Shown here: one piece after another, positions 15,424 to 24,163 of the stretch
Position numbering within the stretch: position 1 is the first letter of the stretch
Layout of the letters: each line of letters opens with the position of its first letter
Assembly (NCBI RefSeq): GCF_001187725.1
Contig: NZ_LGIQ01000009.1
Span: 2,148,758 to 2,212,757 of the forward strand
Direction: 5' to 3'
Length of the DNA: 64,000 nucleotides
From: Brevibacillus reuszeri
GTDB lineage: Bacteria > Bacillota > Bacilli > Brevibacillales > Brevibacillaceae
Notes under the pieces: model-generated
The model's input: only the letters and a program-made list of their open reading frames with translations
Told to the model about the DNA's origin: nothing
The model's database searches: none
Made by a program: the position numbers and the translations under genes

Positions 15424-17943
15424 ATGTTAGGACTCGTTAAAAAGATATTTGGCGACAGCAACGAACGCGAGGTCAAAAAACTGTTTAGGCGCGTAGAAGC
15501 CATCAATGCGCTGGAAACTGGCATAGCTGCGCTCTCTGACGAACAGCTGCGGGAAAAAACGACTGAGTTTAAAGCCCGCCTGGAAAAAGGGGAAGATCTG
15601 GACAAAATCCTGAATGAAGCGTTTGCCGTAGTACGCGAAGCATCTAAACGGGTTCTGGGCATGCGACATTTCGACGTGCAGCTGATCGGTGGTATGGTTT
15701 TACAGGAAGGCCGTATTTCTGAGATGAAAACAGGTGAGGGGAAAACGCTGGTAGCAACACTGGCAACCTACCTCAACGCTTTGCAAGGCAAAGGGGTTCA
15801 CGTCGTAACCGTGAACGAATACTTGGCAGAGCGCGACTCGACGATCATGGGACAATTGTACAATTTCCTTGGTCTGACTGTCGGCTTGAACAAAAACGGT
15901 TTGAGCGCAGAAGAAAAACGCGAAGCATACGCTTGTGACATCACGTATGGTACAAACAATGAGTTTGGCTTCGACTATCTGCGTGACAATATGGTGCTGT
16001 ATAAAGAACAAATGGTACAACGTCCGCTTTTCTACGCGATCATTGACGAGGTCGACAGTATCCTGATCGACGAAGCGCGTACGCCATTGATCATTTCCGG
16101 ATCGGCGAACAAATCGACGGAGCTGTACTACATTTGCTCTCATTTTGTGAAGCGTCTGGAACTGGAAAAAGACTTTACCATCGATGAAAAGTTGAAAATC
16201 GTCAACCTGACAGATGACGGAATTGGTAAAGTCGAGCAGGCTTTCAATATCGAAAACCTGTACGATGCGGCTCATACAACACTTAACCATCACATCACTG
16301 CTGCTTTGAAAGCGCAGGTTCTGTTTAAACTTGATGTGGACTACGTGGTGCAGGAAGGCGAAGTCGTCATTGTTGACGAATTTACCGGTCGTCTGATGGT
16401 CGGACGCCGCTACAGCGATGGCTTGCACCAAGCGATCGAGGCAAAAGAAGGTCTGCGCGTTCAAAGCGAGAGCATGACCCTTGCTACGATTACGCTGCAA
16501 AACTACTTCCGTATGTACCAAAAGCTGTCCGGTATGACTGGTACGGCAAAAACGGAAGAAGAGGAATTCAAAAAGATTTACGGACTTGATGTTGTGGTTA
16601 TCCCAACCAATAAGCCTGTTGCTCGTGCTGATGCTCCTGACCTTGTCTTTAAAACAGAGGCAGCAAAGTATCGGGCTGTTGTGAATGATATCGTTGAGCG
16701 TCACAAAAAAGGGCAGCCGATCTTGGTGGGTACGATTTCGATCGAAAACTCCGAGCGACTGGCGCAAATGCTGAAGCAAAAAGGCGTGCCGCATAACGTA
16801 TTGAATGCGAAGCAGCATGAGCGTGAGGCGGAGATTGTAGCTCGCGCAGGTCAATACGGAGCGGTTACGATTGCAACAAATATGGCAGGTCGTGGTACGG
16901 ATATTCAGCTGGGCGAAGGTGTCGCTAATTTGGGCGGTCTGCATATTATCGGTACAGAGCGCCATGAGAGCCGACGCATCGACAATCAGCTGCGCGGACG
17001 TGCCGGTCGTCAAGGGGACCCAGGTTCTTCGCAATTCTTCCTCTCGATGCAGGATGAGCTGATGCGCCGTTTCGGAGCAGACAATATCATGAACATGATG
17101 GATCGTCTGGGTATGGAAGAAGATATGCCAATCGAGAGCCGTCTGGTTACCCGTGCTGTCGAATCCGCACAAAAACGAGTGGAAGGCTCCAACTTCGATG
17201 CACGTAAAGGCGTCCTCCAGTACGACGATGTGATGAACCAGCAGCGTCTGGTTATTTACAAGCAGCGTCGTGACATTCTGGAACAGGAAAACCTCAGCGA
17301 AGTGGCACTGGGCATGATCAACACTGTGCTTGAGCGTAATGTAGCTGCTCATTGTCCAAAAGAGGATGTGCCAGAGGATTGGAATCTGCAAGCATTGGCG
17401 GATGCAGCAAACCAATCGTTCCTGCATGAAGAAACCATTACGGTTAAGATGCTGAAAGGCAAAGAAGCCGAGGAAATCGAACAGCTTCTGAAAGATGAAG
17501 TTCTGAAACAATACAAACAGCGCGAAGAACAAATTGGCGAGATGATTCGCGAGTTTGAAAAAGTAGTTATCCTGCGTGCTGTCGACAGCAAATGGATGGA
17601 TCATATTGATGCGATGGAGCAATTGCGTCAAGGTATTCACCTGCGTGCTTACGCTCAAAACGATCCATTGCGCGAATACCAGTTTGAAGGATATGAGATG
17701 TACCAGGCTATGCTGGCTGCTGTACAAGAGGAAGTTGCGATGTACATCATGAAAGCAGAAGTGAGCCAAAACCTGGAGCGCCAGGATGTAATCCGAGGCC
17801 AAGGCATCAATCCAGAAGACCTGCAAACATCCGGACCATCCGATCGTCCTGATCCGGAAACCTCTGGTGACGCTGATCCGAAAAACCGCGCACAACGCCG
17901 TGCCAAGGAGCAGGAGCGTCGTCGTCAAAACAAGCGCAACTAA
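15424..17943 (+). CDS. secA: Preprotein translocase ATPase SecA
   Basis: An 839-residue SecA, the motor that drives unfolded proteins through SecYEG. Walker A lies in MKTGEGKTLVATLATYL (about 101-117), the DEAD-box motif in IIDEVDSILIDEAR (about 206-219), and motif VI-like RGRAGRQGDPGSSQFF near 525. The ATG at 15424 starts the conserved MLGLVKKIFG; an in-frame upstream ATG adds 22 residues with no similarity. Unusually, the C-terminus ends in a basic tail (RAQRRAKEQERRRQNKRN) and lacks the CxCxSGx8HC zinc motif found in B. subtilis SecA. It is probably the housekeeping SecA, as prfB follows. Confidence 0.97.
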   Translation: MLGLVKKIFGDSNEREVKKLFRRVEAINALETGIAALSDEQLREKTTEFKARLEKGEDLDKILNEAFAVVREASKRVLGMRHFDVQLIGGMVLQEGRISEMKTGEGKTLVATLATYLNALQGKGVHVVTVNEYLAERDSTIMGQLYNFLGLTVGLNKNGLSAEEKREAYACDITYGTNNEFGFDYLRDNMVLYKEQMVQRPLFYAIIDEVDSILIDEARTPLIISGSANKSTELYYICSHFVKRLELEKDFTIDEKLKIVNLTDDGIGKVEQAFNIENLYDAAHTTLNHHITAALKAQVLFKLDVDYVVQEGEVVIVDEFTGRLMVGRRYSDGLHQAIEAKEGLRVQSESMTLATITLQNYFRMYQKLSGMTGTAKTEEEEFKKIYGLDVVVIPTNKPVARADAPDLVFKTEAAKYRAVVNDIVERHKKGQPILVGTISIENSERLAQMLKQKGVPHNVLNAKQHEREAEIVARAGQYGAVTIATNMAGRGTDIQLGEGVANLGGLHIIGTERHESRRIDNQLRGRAGRQGDPGSSQFFLSMQDELMRRFGADNIMNMMDRLGMEEDMPIESRLVTRAVESAQKRVEGSNFDARKGVLQYDDVMNQQRLVIYKQRRDILEQENLSEVALGMINTVLERNVAAHCPKEDVPEDWNLQALADAANQSFLHEETITVKMLKGKEAEEIEQLLKDEVLKQYKQREEQIGEMIREFEKVVILRAVDSKWMDHIDAMEQLRQGIHLRAYAQNDPLREYQFEGYEMYQAMLAAVQEEVAMYIMKAEVSQNLERQDVIRGQGINPEDLQTSGPSDRPDPETSGDADPKNRAQRRAKEQERRRQNKRN

Positions 17944-17968
17944 ATATCAAATACGTACGAACCATAAG

Positions 17969-18014
17969 CATTCCTCTTGTATCGTCAAATTCGGTACGAG
18001 AGGAATGTTTTTTT
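17969..18014 (+). terminator. Terminator of secA
   Basis: CATTCCTCTTGTATCG / CGGTACGAGAGGAATG forms a 16-bp stem with G-U pairs, followed by TTTTTTT. Confidence 0.88.
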
Positions 18015-18204
18015 CTTGTGGATTCCTACTCGCTAGACAGCGTTCGTCCCAATCCCTTGTTCCTCGTCCGATCTGATAGATCTATTTGTCTAACACTGGA
18101 AAAAGCTATCGAACGATTCAGGTGGAAATGTTTTGAAAAATCCATAGAATCATAGGTACAACACTTTTTACCAGGGCACACTACCAAATACACGGAGACG
18201 AGGG

Positions 18205-18669
18205 ATGAATAAAATGAAAACGTCAGTCAACGTGATGGGCATACAAGCACAAAATATGCTGGAGTGTATCGCGGCTACTTTAAAAGCCGTTTTGAGAAAA
18301 GGAAAAGAAAATAAAAACATACAAGTAATCAGTGAGGAGACAGGCGAAGAGCAAGCAGACCTTTTTACTGCACAGGATGCCGTCTTCTATGAGGAGAGAG
18401 TGATACAGGAAATTCCGGAGCCAAATTGGGAGTCCGGAGCCATCGCTCACCCCAAGCTGCTTATCACACAAGCAGGACGATCAGTTGGTCAAAAAGGCAA
18501 ACGAGCTGCAAAACAAGTGAGAACGATGCGACCGATTCGTCAGAGAATCAAAAATGCTCCTCAGACAAAAGCAATGCTGTTTCCATTTCCGCAGGCGGAA
18601 AGCAAACAACCCCGTGATATCCGATACGTGAAAAACTCGTTATCACCACCAAGGGAAACAGTAACGTAA
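18205..18669 (+). CDS. Hypothetical protein between secA and prfB
   Basis: A 154-residue protein I do not recognise. The N-terminal third is mildly hydrophobic and then acidic (SEETGEEQADLF), and the rest is strongly basic with clusters such as GQKGKRAAKQVRTMRPIRQR. No membrane segment, signal peptide or cysteine pair is evident. The ATG follows GGAG at a spacing of 7; a second ATG lies three codons on. It is a plausible gene because it fills the gap between the secA terminator and prfB, but its function is unknown and it could be lineage-specific. Confidence 0.55.
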   Translation: MNKMKTSVNVMGIQAQNMLECIAATLKAVLRKGKENKNIQVISEETGEEQADLFTAQDAVFYEERVIQEIPEPNWESGAIAHPKLLITQAGRSVGQKGKRAAKQVRTMRPIRQRIKNAPQTKAMLFPFPQAESKQPRDIRYVKNSLSPPRETVT

Positions 18670-18737
18670 GCGAGAACATAGTCGAGGGCGAATCCCCATT
18701 TACAGCGAGAAAACGTACGTCAGGTTGCGCATCTGGC

Positions 18738-18771
18738 AAATTACGTTACAATAAAACGTAAGCTTACGTAA
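18738..18771. promoter_or_regulatory. Palindromic ACGTAA/TTACGT cluster upstream of prfB
   Basis: An exact 14-base palindrome ACGTAAGCTTACGT at 18756-18769 is preceded by TTACGTTAC at 18741-18749. Together they give several copies of the 6-mer ACGTAA or its complement within about 30 bases, 22-50 bases before the prfB start. It looks like an operator or a binding site for a dimeric regulator, but no regulator is known to me. Confidence 0.4.
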
Positions 18772-18790
18772 AGAGAAGGTGATTCGCAGC

Positions 18791-19904
18791 ATGGCATTAA
18801 TCGATATTGCGGACATCAAACAAGAGATGTCCAGTATGGCTAAACGTTTAGCAGATATCAGGGGGTCTCTTTGACCTCCCTGTAAAAGAGGAGAGGATCG
18901 GAGAACTGGAGGAGCGTATGCTCGCTCCCGACTTTTGGGATGACAACGATGCAGCCCAGAAAACGATCAGTGAGCTGAACGTAATCAGAAACCTCGTCGA
19001 TACAATGGGAAAGCTCGATTCTCAATATGAAGATCTTCAGCTCATGCTGGAGCTAGTCATCGAAGAAGGCGACAGCTCTCTTATTCAAGATGTGTATGAC
19101 AGTACCCAAGAGCTGAAAAAATCGTTCGAGAGCTTTGAGCTGGAGCTGCTCCTGAGCGATCAATACGACAAGAACAATGCGATCCTCGAACTGCATCCAG
19201 GTGCAGGAGGAACCGAGTCCCAGGATTGGGCGTCCATGCTTTTGCGTATGTATACACGCTGGGGCGATGCCAAGGGCTTCAAGGTGGAGACCTTGGATTA
19301 TTTGCCTGGGGACGAAGCGGGCGTAAAAAGTGTGACGCTTCTGATCAAGGGGTATAATGCATACGGCTATCTTAAAACAGAAAAAGGGGTTCATCGACTT
19401 GTTCGGATTTCTCCGTTCGACGCTTCAGGACGCCGTCATACCTCATTTGTTTCCTGCAACGTCCTGCCGGAAATTGAGGATGATACGGCTGTAGATATTC
19501 GCACGGAGGACCTCAAAATTGACACCTACCGCTCAAGTGGAGCGGGTGGTCAGCACATCAACACGACAGACTCCGCAGTCCGGATTACGCACTTGCCTTC
19601 GGGTATTGTAGTGACCTGCCAAACAGAGCGCTCGCAGATCAAAAACAGGGAGCGGGCTATGAAAATGCTAACAGCGCGACTGTTTGAGCGCAAACGGGAG
19701 GAGCAGGAGAAAACGCTGGCGGCGATCCAAGGCGAACAAAAAGACATCGCATGGGGAAGTCAGATTCGCTCGTATGTCTTCCACCCGTATAGCCTGGTAA
19801 AGGATCACCGGACGAATGTCGAGGTAGGGAACGTTCAGGCAGTCATGGACGGGGAAATCGACACCTTTATTGATGCCTACCTGCGAGCACAAATTAATCG
19901 CTAA
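18791..19904 (+). CDS. prfB: Peptide chain release factor 2 (RF2), programmed +1 frameshift
   Basis: RF2 recognises UGA and UAA stop codons. The first 27 codons from ATG 18791 end with CTT and then an in-frame TGA at 18872-18874. The site AGGGGGTCTCTTTGAC matches the classic prfB slip site: an internal Shine-Dalgarno, then CTT TGA C. Reading resumes in the +1 frame with GAC at 18873, giving a 370-residue product. GGAGGTESQDWASMLLRMY and the GGQ motif (SSGAGGQHINTTDSAV, about 245-260) are present. RF2 level is thus autoregulated by UGA decoding. The coding region is 18791-18871 joined to 18873-19904. Confidence 0.97.
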
Positions 19905-19927
19905 TATACTTGAGGCAAAGCTTGAAG

Positions 19928-19954
19928 ACGGCATGATATTTCATGCCGTTTTTT
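19928..19954 (+). terminator. Terminator of prfB
   Basis: ACGGCATGA-tatt-TCATGCCGT followed by TTTTTT. Confidence 0.88.
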
Positions 19955-20036
19955 GTGTCTGGAATTCGTTGAAAAGGTCCGATGGAAAAATGTGATATAC
20001 TTCATTCAAACAAGCTACATAAAAGGAGAGGGACGT

Positions 20037-20306
20037 ATGCTTTACGCTGCATTTTTGACGATTATTGATCAGGAATTAAATGCAAAGGTAAGACCAGCTC
20101 ACCTGGAGTATGTAAACGATCTGTACAAGCAAGGAAAAGTATTGATGGCAGGTCCATTCACTGATAAACAGGGCGGTCTTGTTATTTACAAGGCGGAGTC
20201 GCAGGAGGAAGCCCGTAAATTGGCAGAGGCTGACCCAGTAATAGTCGAGGGAGCACGTACATTGGAGCTGCGTGAGTGGAGTCCGCTAGAACTTCCCTTG
20301 AACTAA
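20037..20306 (+). CDS. YciI-like protein
   Basis: An 89-residue protein of the YciI / dimeric alpha-beta-barrel fold. It contains the family's HLEYVNDLYKQGKVLMAGPFTD and later DPVIVEGARTLELREWSPL. The family includes small hydrolase- or dehydrochlorinase-like proteins with a conserved His-Asp pair; the substrate is unknown. The ATG at 20037 has AAGGAGAGGG upstream. It lies between the prfB terminator and the cytochrome gene. Confidence 0.85.
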   Translation: MLYAAFLTIIDQELNAKVRPAHLEYVNDLYKQGKVLMAGPFTDKQGGLVIYKAESQEEARKLAEADPVIVEGARTLELREWSPLELPLN

Positions 20307-20386
20307 TTTCCATTTCGCGCAGGAATGATAAACCTGCACAGGTGGCATACTTAGCTAAGAAATATCCGAAAAAGGAGGGAACAGCC

Positions 20387-20764
20387 ATGAAACGTTTTCC
20401 ATTTGCAATAATGGCGGCTGTACTCGTGTTCTCGCTAAGTGCCTGTGGAGGCGGAAAGACCGCGCAACCACCAGCTAACAAGCCTTCGACTGAAACACCT
20501 TCTACGGAAACGCCATCGACTACTGCTCCATCCGGCAGCTATGACACAGCAACTGCAGAAGCGCTATTCAAAAACACTTGTGCAGCCTGTCACGGTCAAA
20601 CACTGGAGGGTGCAGTTGGCCCTAATCTCCAAAAGATTGGTAGCCAGTTGAACAAGGATCAAATCCTGGAAGTGTTGGATAAAGGAAAGGGTGCAATGCC
20701 ACCTGGACTGGTAAAAGGTGCCGACGCCGAAACATTGGCTGCGTGGCTGGCGGATAAAAAATAA
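20387..20764 (+). CDS. cccB: Lipoprotein cytochrome c (c-551 type, CccB-like)
   Basis: A 125-residue exported cytochrome. The lipobox SAC sets the lipidated cysteine at residue 20. A Thr/Pro/Ser-rich linker (about 28-52, two tandem STETP units) leads to one heme domain. Heme attachment is CAACH at 65-69 and the likely distal ligand is Met104 in GAMPPG. In B. subtilis CccB (c-551) sits in the same place near prfB and ftsE, so it probably passes electrons to a terminal oxidase outside the membrane. AAAGGAGGG precedes the ATG. Confidence 0.9.
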   Translation: MKRFPFAIMAAVLVFSLSACGGGKTAQPPANKPSTETPSTETPSTTAPSGSYDTATAEALFKNTCAACHGQTLEGAVGPNLQKIGSQLNKDQILEVLDKGKGAMPPGLVKGADAETLAAWLADKK

Positions 20765-20779
20765 GCAGGTAATACACAA

Positions 20780-20808
20780 GAGCGCCCGAGCAGATCGGGC
20801 GCTTTTTT
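20780..20808 (+). terminator. Terminator of the cytochrome gene
   Basis: GAGCGCCCGA-gcaga-TCGGGCGCTTTTTT: 9-bp GC-rich stem and six T. Confidence 0.9.
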
Positions 20809-20852
20809 GCGTGCTCAAAAGTCGTGACGAAAATTTTTAAGGTTGTATTCTG

Positions 20853-20890
20853 TATGAATTTTTATTATTATTCATGTATAAAAATACAGA
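20853..20890. promoter_or_regulatory. Double ArgR/AhrC box upstream of argC
   Basis: CATGTATAAAAATACAGA at 20873-20890 matches about 14 of 18 positions of the B. subtilis ARG box (CATGAATAAAAATKCAAK). A second, inverted half-like copy lies at 20853-20870 and matches about 13 of 18. The two are tandem and end 24 bases before the argC ATG, so binding should block the argC promoter when arginine is present. Confidence 0.7.
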
Positions 20891-20913
20891 ACGTTGGAAA
20901 AGGAGAGAGGGGC

Positions 20914-21954
20914 ATGGTTCGGGTCGGAATCGTTGGAGCTACAGGTTATGGCGGAGCAGAATTAATCCGCTTCTTGGCAGGACATCCTCATGCGCAAATT
21001 GCGAATTTATATTCAAGCTCATCTGAGGGAGAGGCATTGGAGAAAACGTTTCCGCATGTAACCGGATTGGGGTTGCCGCTGCTTACTGCGATTGACCCAG
21101 TCAAGATGGGCGCAGACAATGATGTCATTTTCTTGGCTACTCCGGCTGGTGTAAGTGCTGAATTAACACCACAACTGATGGAGCAAGGAGTCAAGGTGAT
21201 CGATTTGTCCGGTGATTTCCGTTTGGAGAGCGGAGAAGCTTATAAAACGTGGTACAAGCGCGAGCCAGCCCCAGCGGAATGGGTACAAAAAGCAGTCTAT
21301 GGACTGACAGAATGGAATCACGAAGAGGTAGCTGGTGCACAGCTGATCGCCAATCCTGGATGCTATCCTACTGCGGCATTGCTTGCTACACTTCCTCTGT
21401 CAAAAAGCGGATGGGTACAGCCGAACAGCTGGATCATCGATGCGAAGTCAGGTGTATCCGGTGCGGGACGCGGAGTATCCCTCGGGGTTCATTACAGTGA
21501 AATCAACGAAAGCATCCATGCCTACAAAGTATCGAAGCATCAGCATACACCGGAAATTGAACAAGAGCTGTTTAGACAAAGTGGTCAATCCGCGATTGTG
21601 CAGTTTACACCGCATCTGGTACCGATGACGAGAGGAATTCTGGTAACGGCATACGGACAATTAACAGCTGATGTGACGGCAGAGCAAATTCAAGAGCTGT
21701 ATACATCCACGTATGCAGATAAACCGTTTGTTCGGGTGCGTCCTGTAGGAAGTAACCCTCATACAAAAGAGGTGTATGGCTCCAACTATTGTGATATTTC
21801 TGCTCATGTCGATACGCGTACAGGCCGTGTGATACTTCTGTCCGTTATCGACAACGTCGTAAAAGGCGCCGCAGGTCAAGCGATCCAAAATATGAACGTC
21901 ATGTTCCAACTGCCTGAAAATGCTGGTTTGCCGCTCGTACCGGCATTTCCGTAA
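20914..21954 (+). CDS. argC: N-acetyl-gamma-glutamyl-phosphate reductase
   Basis: A 346-residue NADPH-dependent reductase, third step of arginine synthesis. The Rossmann motif GATGYGGAEL (about 9-18) and the active-site cysteine in IANPGCYPTAA (near 149) are present. The ATG at 20914 has AAAGGAGAGAGG upstream; the longer in-frame extension crosses the ARG boxes and is not real. argB follows after 14 bases. The argJ gene that sits between argC and argB in B. subtilis is absent here. Confidence 0.97.
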   Translation: MVRVGIVGATGYGGAELIRFLAGHPHAQIANLYSSSSEGEALEKTFPHVTGLGLPLLTAIDPVKMGADNDVIFLATPAGVSAELTPQLMEQGVKVIDLSGDFRLESGEAYKTWYKREPAPAEWVQKAVYGLTEWNHEEVAGAQLIANPGCYPTAALLATLPLSKSGWVQPNSWIIDAKSGVSGAGRGVSLGVHYSEINESIHAYKVSKHQHTPEIEQELFRQSGQSAIVQFTPHLVPMTRGILVTAYGQLTADVTAEQIQELYTSTYADKPFVRVRPVGSNPHTKEVYGSNYCDISAHVDTRTGRVILLSVIDNVVKGAAGQAIQNMNVMFQLPENAGLPLVPAFP

Positions 21955-21968
21955 GAGGGGGAGTACGG

Positions 21969-22769
21969 ATGCAAGGAATCATCGTCATCAAATGCGGTGG
22001 CAGCACGATGGATCAGCTGCCACATGAGTTTTTTGGGGCAATAGCCAAGCTGCAAGAAGAAGGTAAACAGCTCGTGATCGTTCATGGAGGCGGACCTGCG
22101 ATCAATAGCATGCTCGACCAGGTCCAGATCACACCCCAATTTGTAAACGGACTGCGTGTTACTTGTGAAGATACATTGCGTGTCGTCGAAATGGTGCTAT
22201 GCGGCAGTATCAACAAAGCGTTGGTACGTCGTTTGACACAAGCAGGGGCAAAGGCGTGGGGCGTTAGCGGAATTGACGGACAAACGCTTTTGGCCGAAAA
22301 AACAGCCAAGCCGCTGGGATGGGTAGGGGAAATCACGAAAGCAGACACGACTATTCCAAAAGCGATCCTGAATCAGGGCTTCGTGCCAGTCATCGCTCCA
22401 CTGGCTGTCAGTGCAGATGCGACGCAGTCGTATAACATCAATGCCGATGTAGCTGCCGGAGCGATTGCTGCTGCATTGTCTGCCGAAAAGCTGATTATGG
22501 TGACGGATGTACCTGGAATCATGCGTCCACAAGCGGATGGTACGAAGGCAGTAGTGGAGCAGACAAGTACTGGCGAGATCAAAGAGATGATCGCAGCAAA
22601 GATTATTACTGGTGGCATGATTCCGAAGGTGCAAGCAGCGCTGGATGCCTTGAATCAAGGTGTGGAGCAGGTCGTCATATGCCGGGGCAATGCCAGCGAC
22701 CTCGTATCGGTATGCAACGGGGAAGCGGTCGGTACAACCGTAACAATGAATGTAAATCAAGCCCTATAA
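21969..22769 (+). CDS. argB: Acetylglutamate kinase
   Basis: A 266-residue amino-acid kinase that phosphorylates N-acetylglutamate. IKCGGSTMDQL (about 7-17) is the phosphate loop, HGGGPAIN (about 41-48) the second glycine loop, and MVTDVPGIM (about 177-185) completes the fold. Length is that of the bacterial monofunctional type. It lies 14 bases after argC and 12 before argD. Confidence 0.96.
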   Translation: MQGIIVIKCGGSTMDQLPHEFFGAIAKLQEEGKQLVIVHGGGPAINSMLDQVQITPQFVNGLRVTCEDTLRVVEMVLCGSINKALVRRLTQAGAKAWGVSGIDGQTLLAEKTAKPLGWVGEITKADTTIPKAILNQGFVPVIAPLAVSADATQSYNINADVAAGAIAAALSAEKLIMVTDVPGIMRPQADGTKAVVEQTSTGEIKEMIAAKIITGGMIPKVQAALDALNQGVEQVVICRGNASDLVSVCNGEAVGTTVTMNVNQAL

Positions 22770-22781
22770 GGAGGGAAAAAG

Positions 22782-23963
22782 ATGAGCACAGTAACAGCTC
22801 CTATGCATCTCATGAATAACTATGCAAGATGGCCCATCAGCTTGGTAAAAGGACAAGGCAACCAGGTATGGGATGATACTGGAAAACAGTATTTGGATTT
22901 TACCTCGGGTATTGCGGTTACTTCCCTGGGACACGTACCCCCAAAAGTAACAGCCAAGCTGCATGAGCAGCTGGACACATTGTGGCATTGCTCGAATCTC
23001 GTGCATGTTCCACAGCAGGGTGTACTTGCAGAAAAGCTGAGCCGTTTATCCGGACTGGACCAAGCCTTTTTCTGCAATAGCGGTGCTGAAGCGAACGAAG
23101 GATTAATCAAGCTGGCCCGCAGATACGCGCAAAAAATAAAAGGAAATGACCGCTACGAGATCATCACCTTTGAGCAATCGTTCCATGGTCGTACGCTGGC
23201 TACGCTGACAGCAACCGGGCAGGACAAGGTAAAGGACGGCTTCTCTCCATTGCCTCAAGGCTTCGTGACTGTTCCTTACAATGACTTGGCAGCAGTCCAG
23301 GCAGCAATCACCGATAAGACATGCGCGATTATGCTGGAATTGGTTCAAGGGGAAGGCGGAGTACATCCTGCTGAAGAGGCTTGGGTAAAAGCCTTGCGTG
23401 AATTATGTGATGCCCATGGTCTCCTGCTGCTCGTCGATGAGATTCAAACGGGAGTCGGCCGGACCGGCACCTGGTTTGCTTTTCAGCAATACGATGTGAA
23501 GCCAGATGCGATCTCGCTGGCAAAAGGTTTGGGAAGCGGCTTCCCGATCGGAGCCGTCGTTGCAACCAAGGAAGTTGCAGAAGCATTCGCGCCAGGTACG
23601 CATGGTACGACCTTTGGGGGAAATCCGCTTGCTGCAACAGCAGGAATCGCTACCCTGGAAACAATGGAAGAAGAAAATATTCTCAACAAAGTTGCTCATA
23701 TTCATTCACTTTTGATGAAGGAGCTGGAGCAGCTTAAGGCAGAGCACCCGGACAAGGTTTCCACGATTCGCGGGAAAGGCTTGCTGCTTGGCGTAGAGCT
23801 GACGATACCAGCAGCCGACGCTGTGGCGTATGCACGTGAAAAGGGAGTGATTCTCCTCATGGCTGGGCCACAGGTAGTCAGACTCCTGCCTTCCTTTGTA
23901 ACGACAGAGGAGGAAGTAAAGCACGCCATCGCAGTACTCCGTGAGGCATTGTCCACGCAGTAA
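22782..23963 (+). CDS. argD: Acetylornithine aminotransferase
   Basis: A 393-residue class III PLP aminotransferase. FFCNSGAEANEGLIKLAR (about 95-112) binds cofactor phosphate, LLLVDEIQTGVGRTG (about 214-228) holds the conserved Asp, and SLAKGLGSGFPIGA (about 246-259) carries the PLP-binding lysine. It converts N-acetylglutamate semialdehyde to N-acetylornithine. It is the last gene before a strong terminator, so argCBD is its own transcription unit. Confidence 0.95.
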   Translation: MSTVTAPMHLMNNYARWPISLVKGQGNQVWDDTGKQYLDFTSGIAVTSLGHVPPKVTAKLHEQLDTLWHCSNLVHVPQQGVLAEKLSRLSGLDQAFFCNSGAEANEGLIKLARRYAQKIKGNDRYEIITFEQSFHGRTLATLTATGQDKVKDGFSPLPQGFVTVPYNDLAAVQAAITDKTCAIMLELVQGEGGVHPAEEAWVKALRELCDAHGLLLLVDEIQTGVGRTGTWFAFQQYDVKPDAISLAKGLGSGFPIGAVVATKEVAEAFAPGTHGTTFGGNPLAATAGIATLETMEEENILNKVAHIHSLLMKELEQLKAEHPDKVSTIRGKGLLLGVELTIPAADAVAYAREKGVILLMAGPQVVRLLPSFVTTEEEVKHAIAVLREALSTQ

Positions 23964-23987
23964 TGTAAAAATTGTACACATTGGAAA

Positions 23988-24029
23988 AATGCAACGAGTT
24001 GATCTGTTCAAAAAACTCGTTGCATTTTT
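23988..24029 (+). terminator. Terminator between argD and carA
   Basis: AATGCAACGAGTT / AACTCGTTGCATT, a perfect 13-bp stem, followed by TTTTATAAT. It ends the argCBD unit, while carAB-argF has its own leader. Confidence 0.85.
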
Positions 24030-24034
24030 ATAAT

Positions 24035-24137
24035 ATTGAATGTATATTAATACACAGAGTTGCATAGATTTGCAATAAGAAACGGATATATGTGAATGAT
24101 TTATTCACATGACGTCGCCATATATCTATGTTTTTTT
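24035..24137 (+). promoter_or_regulatory. carAB leader with ARG box and possible attenuator
   Basis: ATTGAATGTATATTAATA at 24035-24052 matches about 14 of 18 positions of the reversed ARG box. TGTGAAT-gattt-ATTCACA at 24091-24109 is a second palindrome that may be an ARG box with one extra base or an RNA hairpin. GATATATG (24085-24092) pairs with CATATATC (24119-24126), and seven T follow at 24131-24137. That layout could be a weak attenuator upstream of carA. Confidence 0.5.
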
Positions 24138-24163
24138 CCCATTGGAGAGGAGTGGCTTCATAG

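Noticed and set aside
15700..17928. A 742-codon open frame on the minus strand opposite secA.
   Set aside because: It is a shadow of the high-GC third codon positions of secA. It has no ribosome binding site or recognisable domain, and secA is clearly the real gene.
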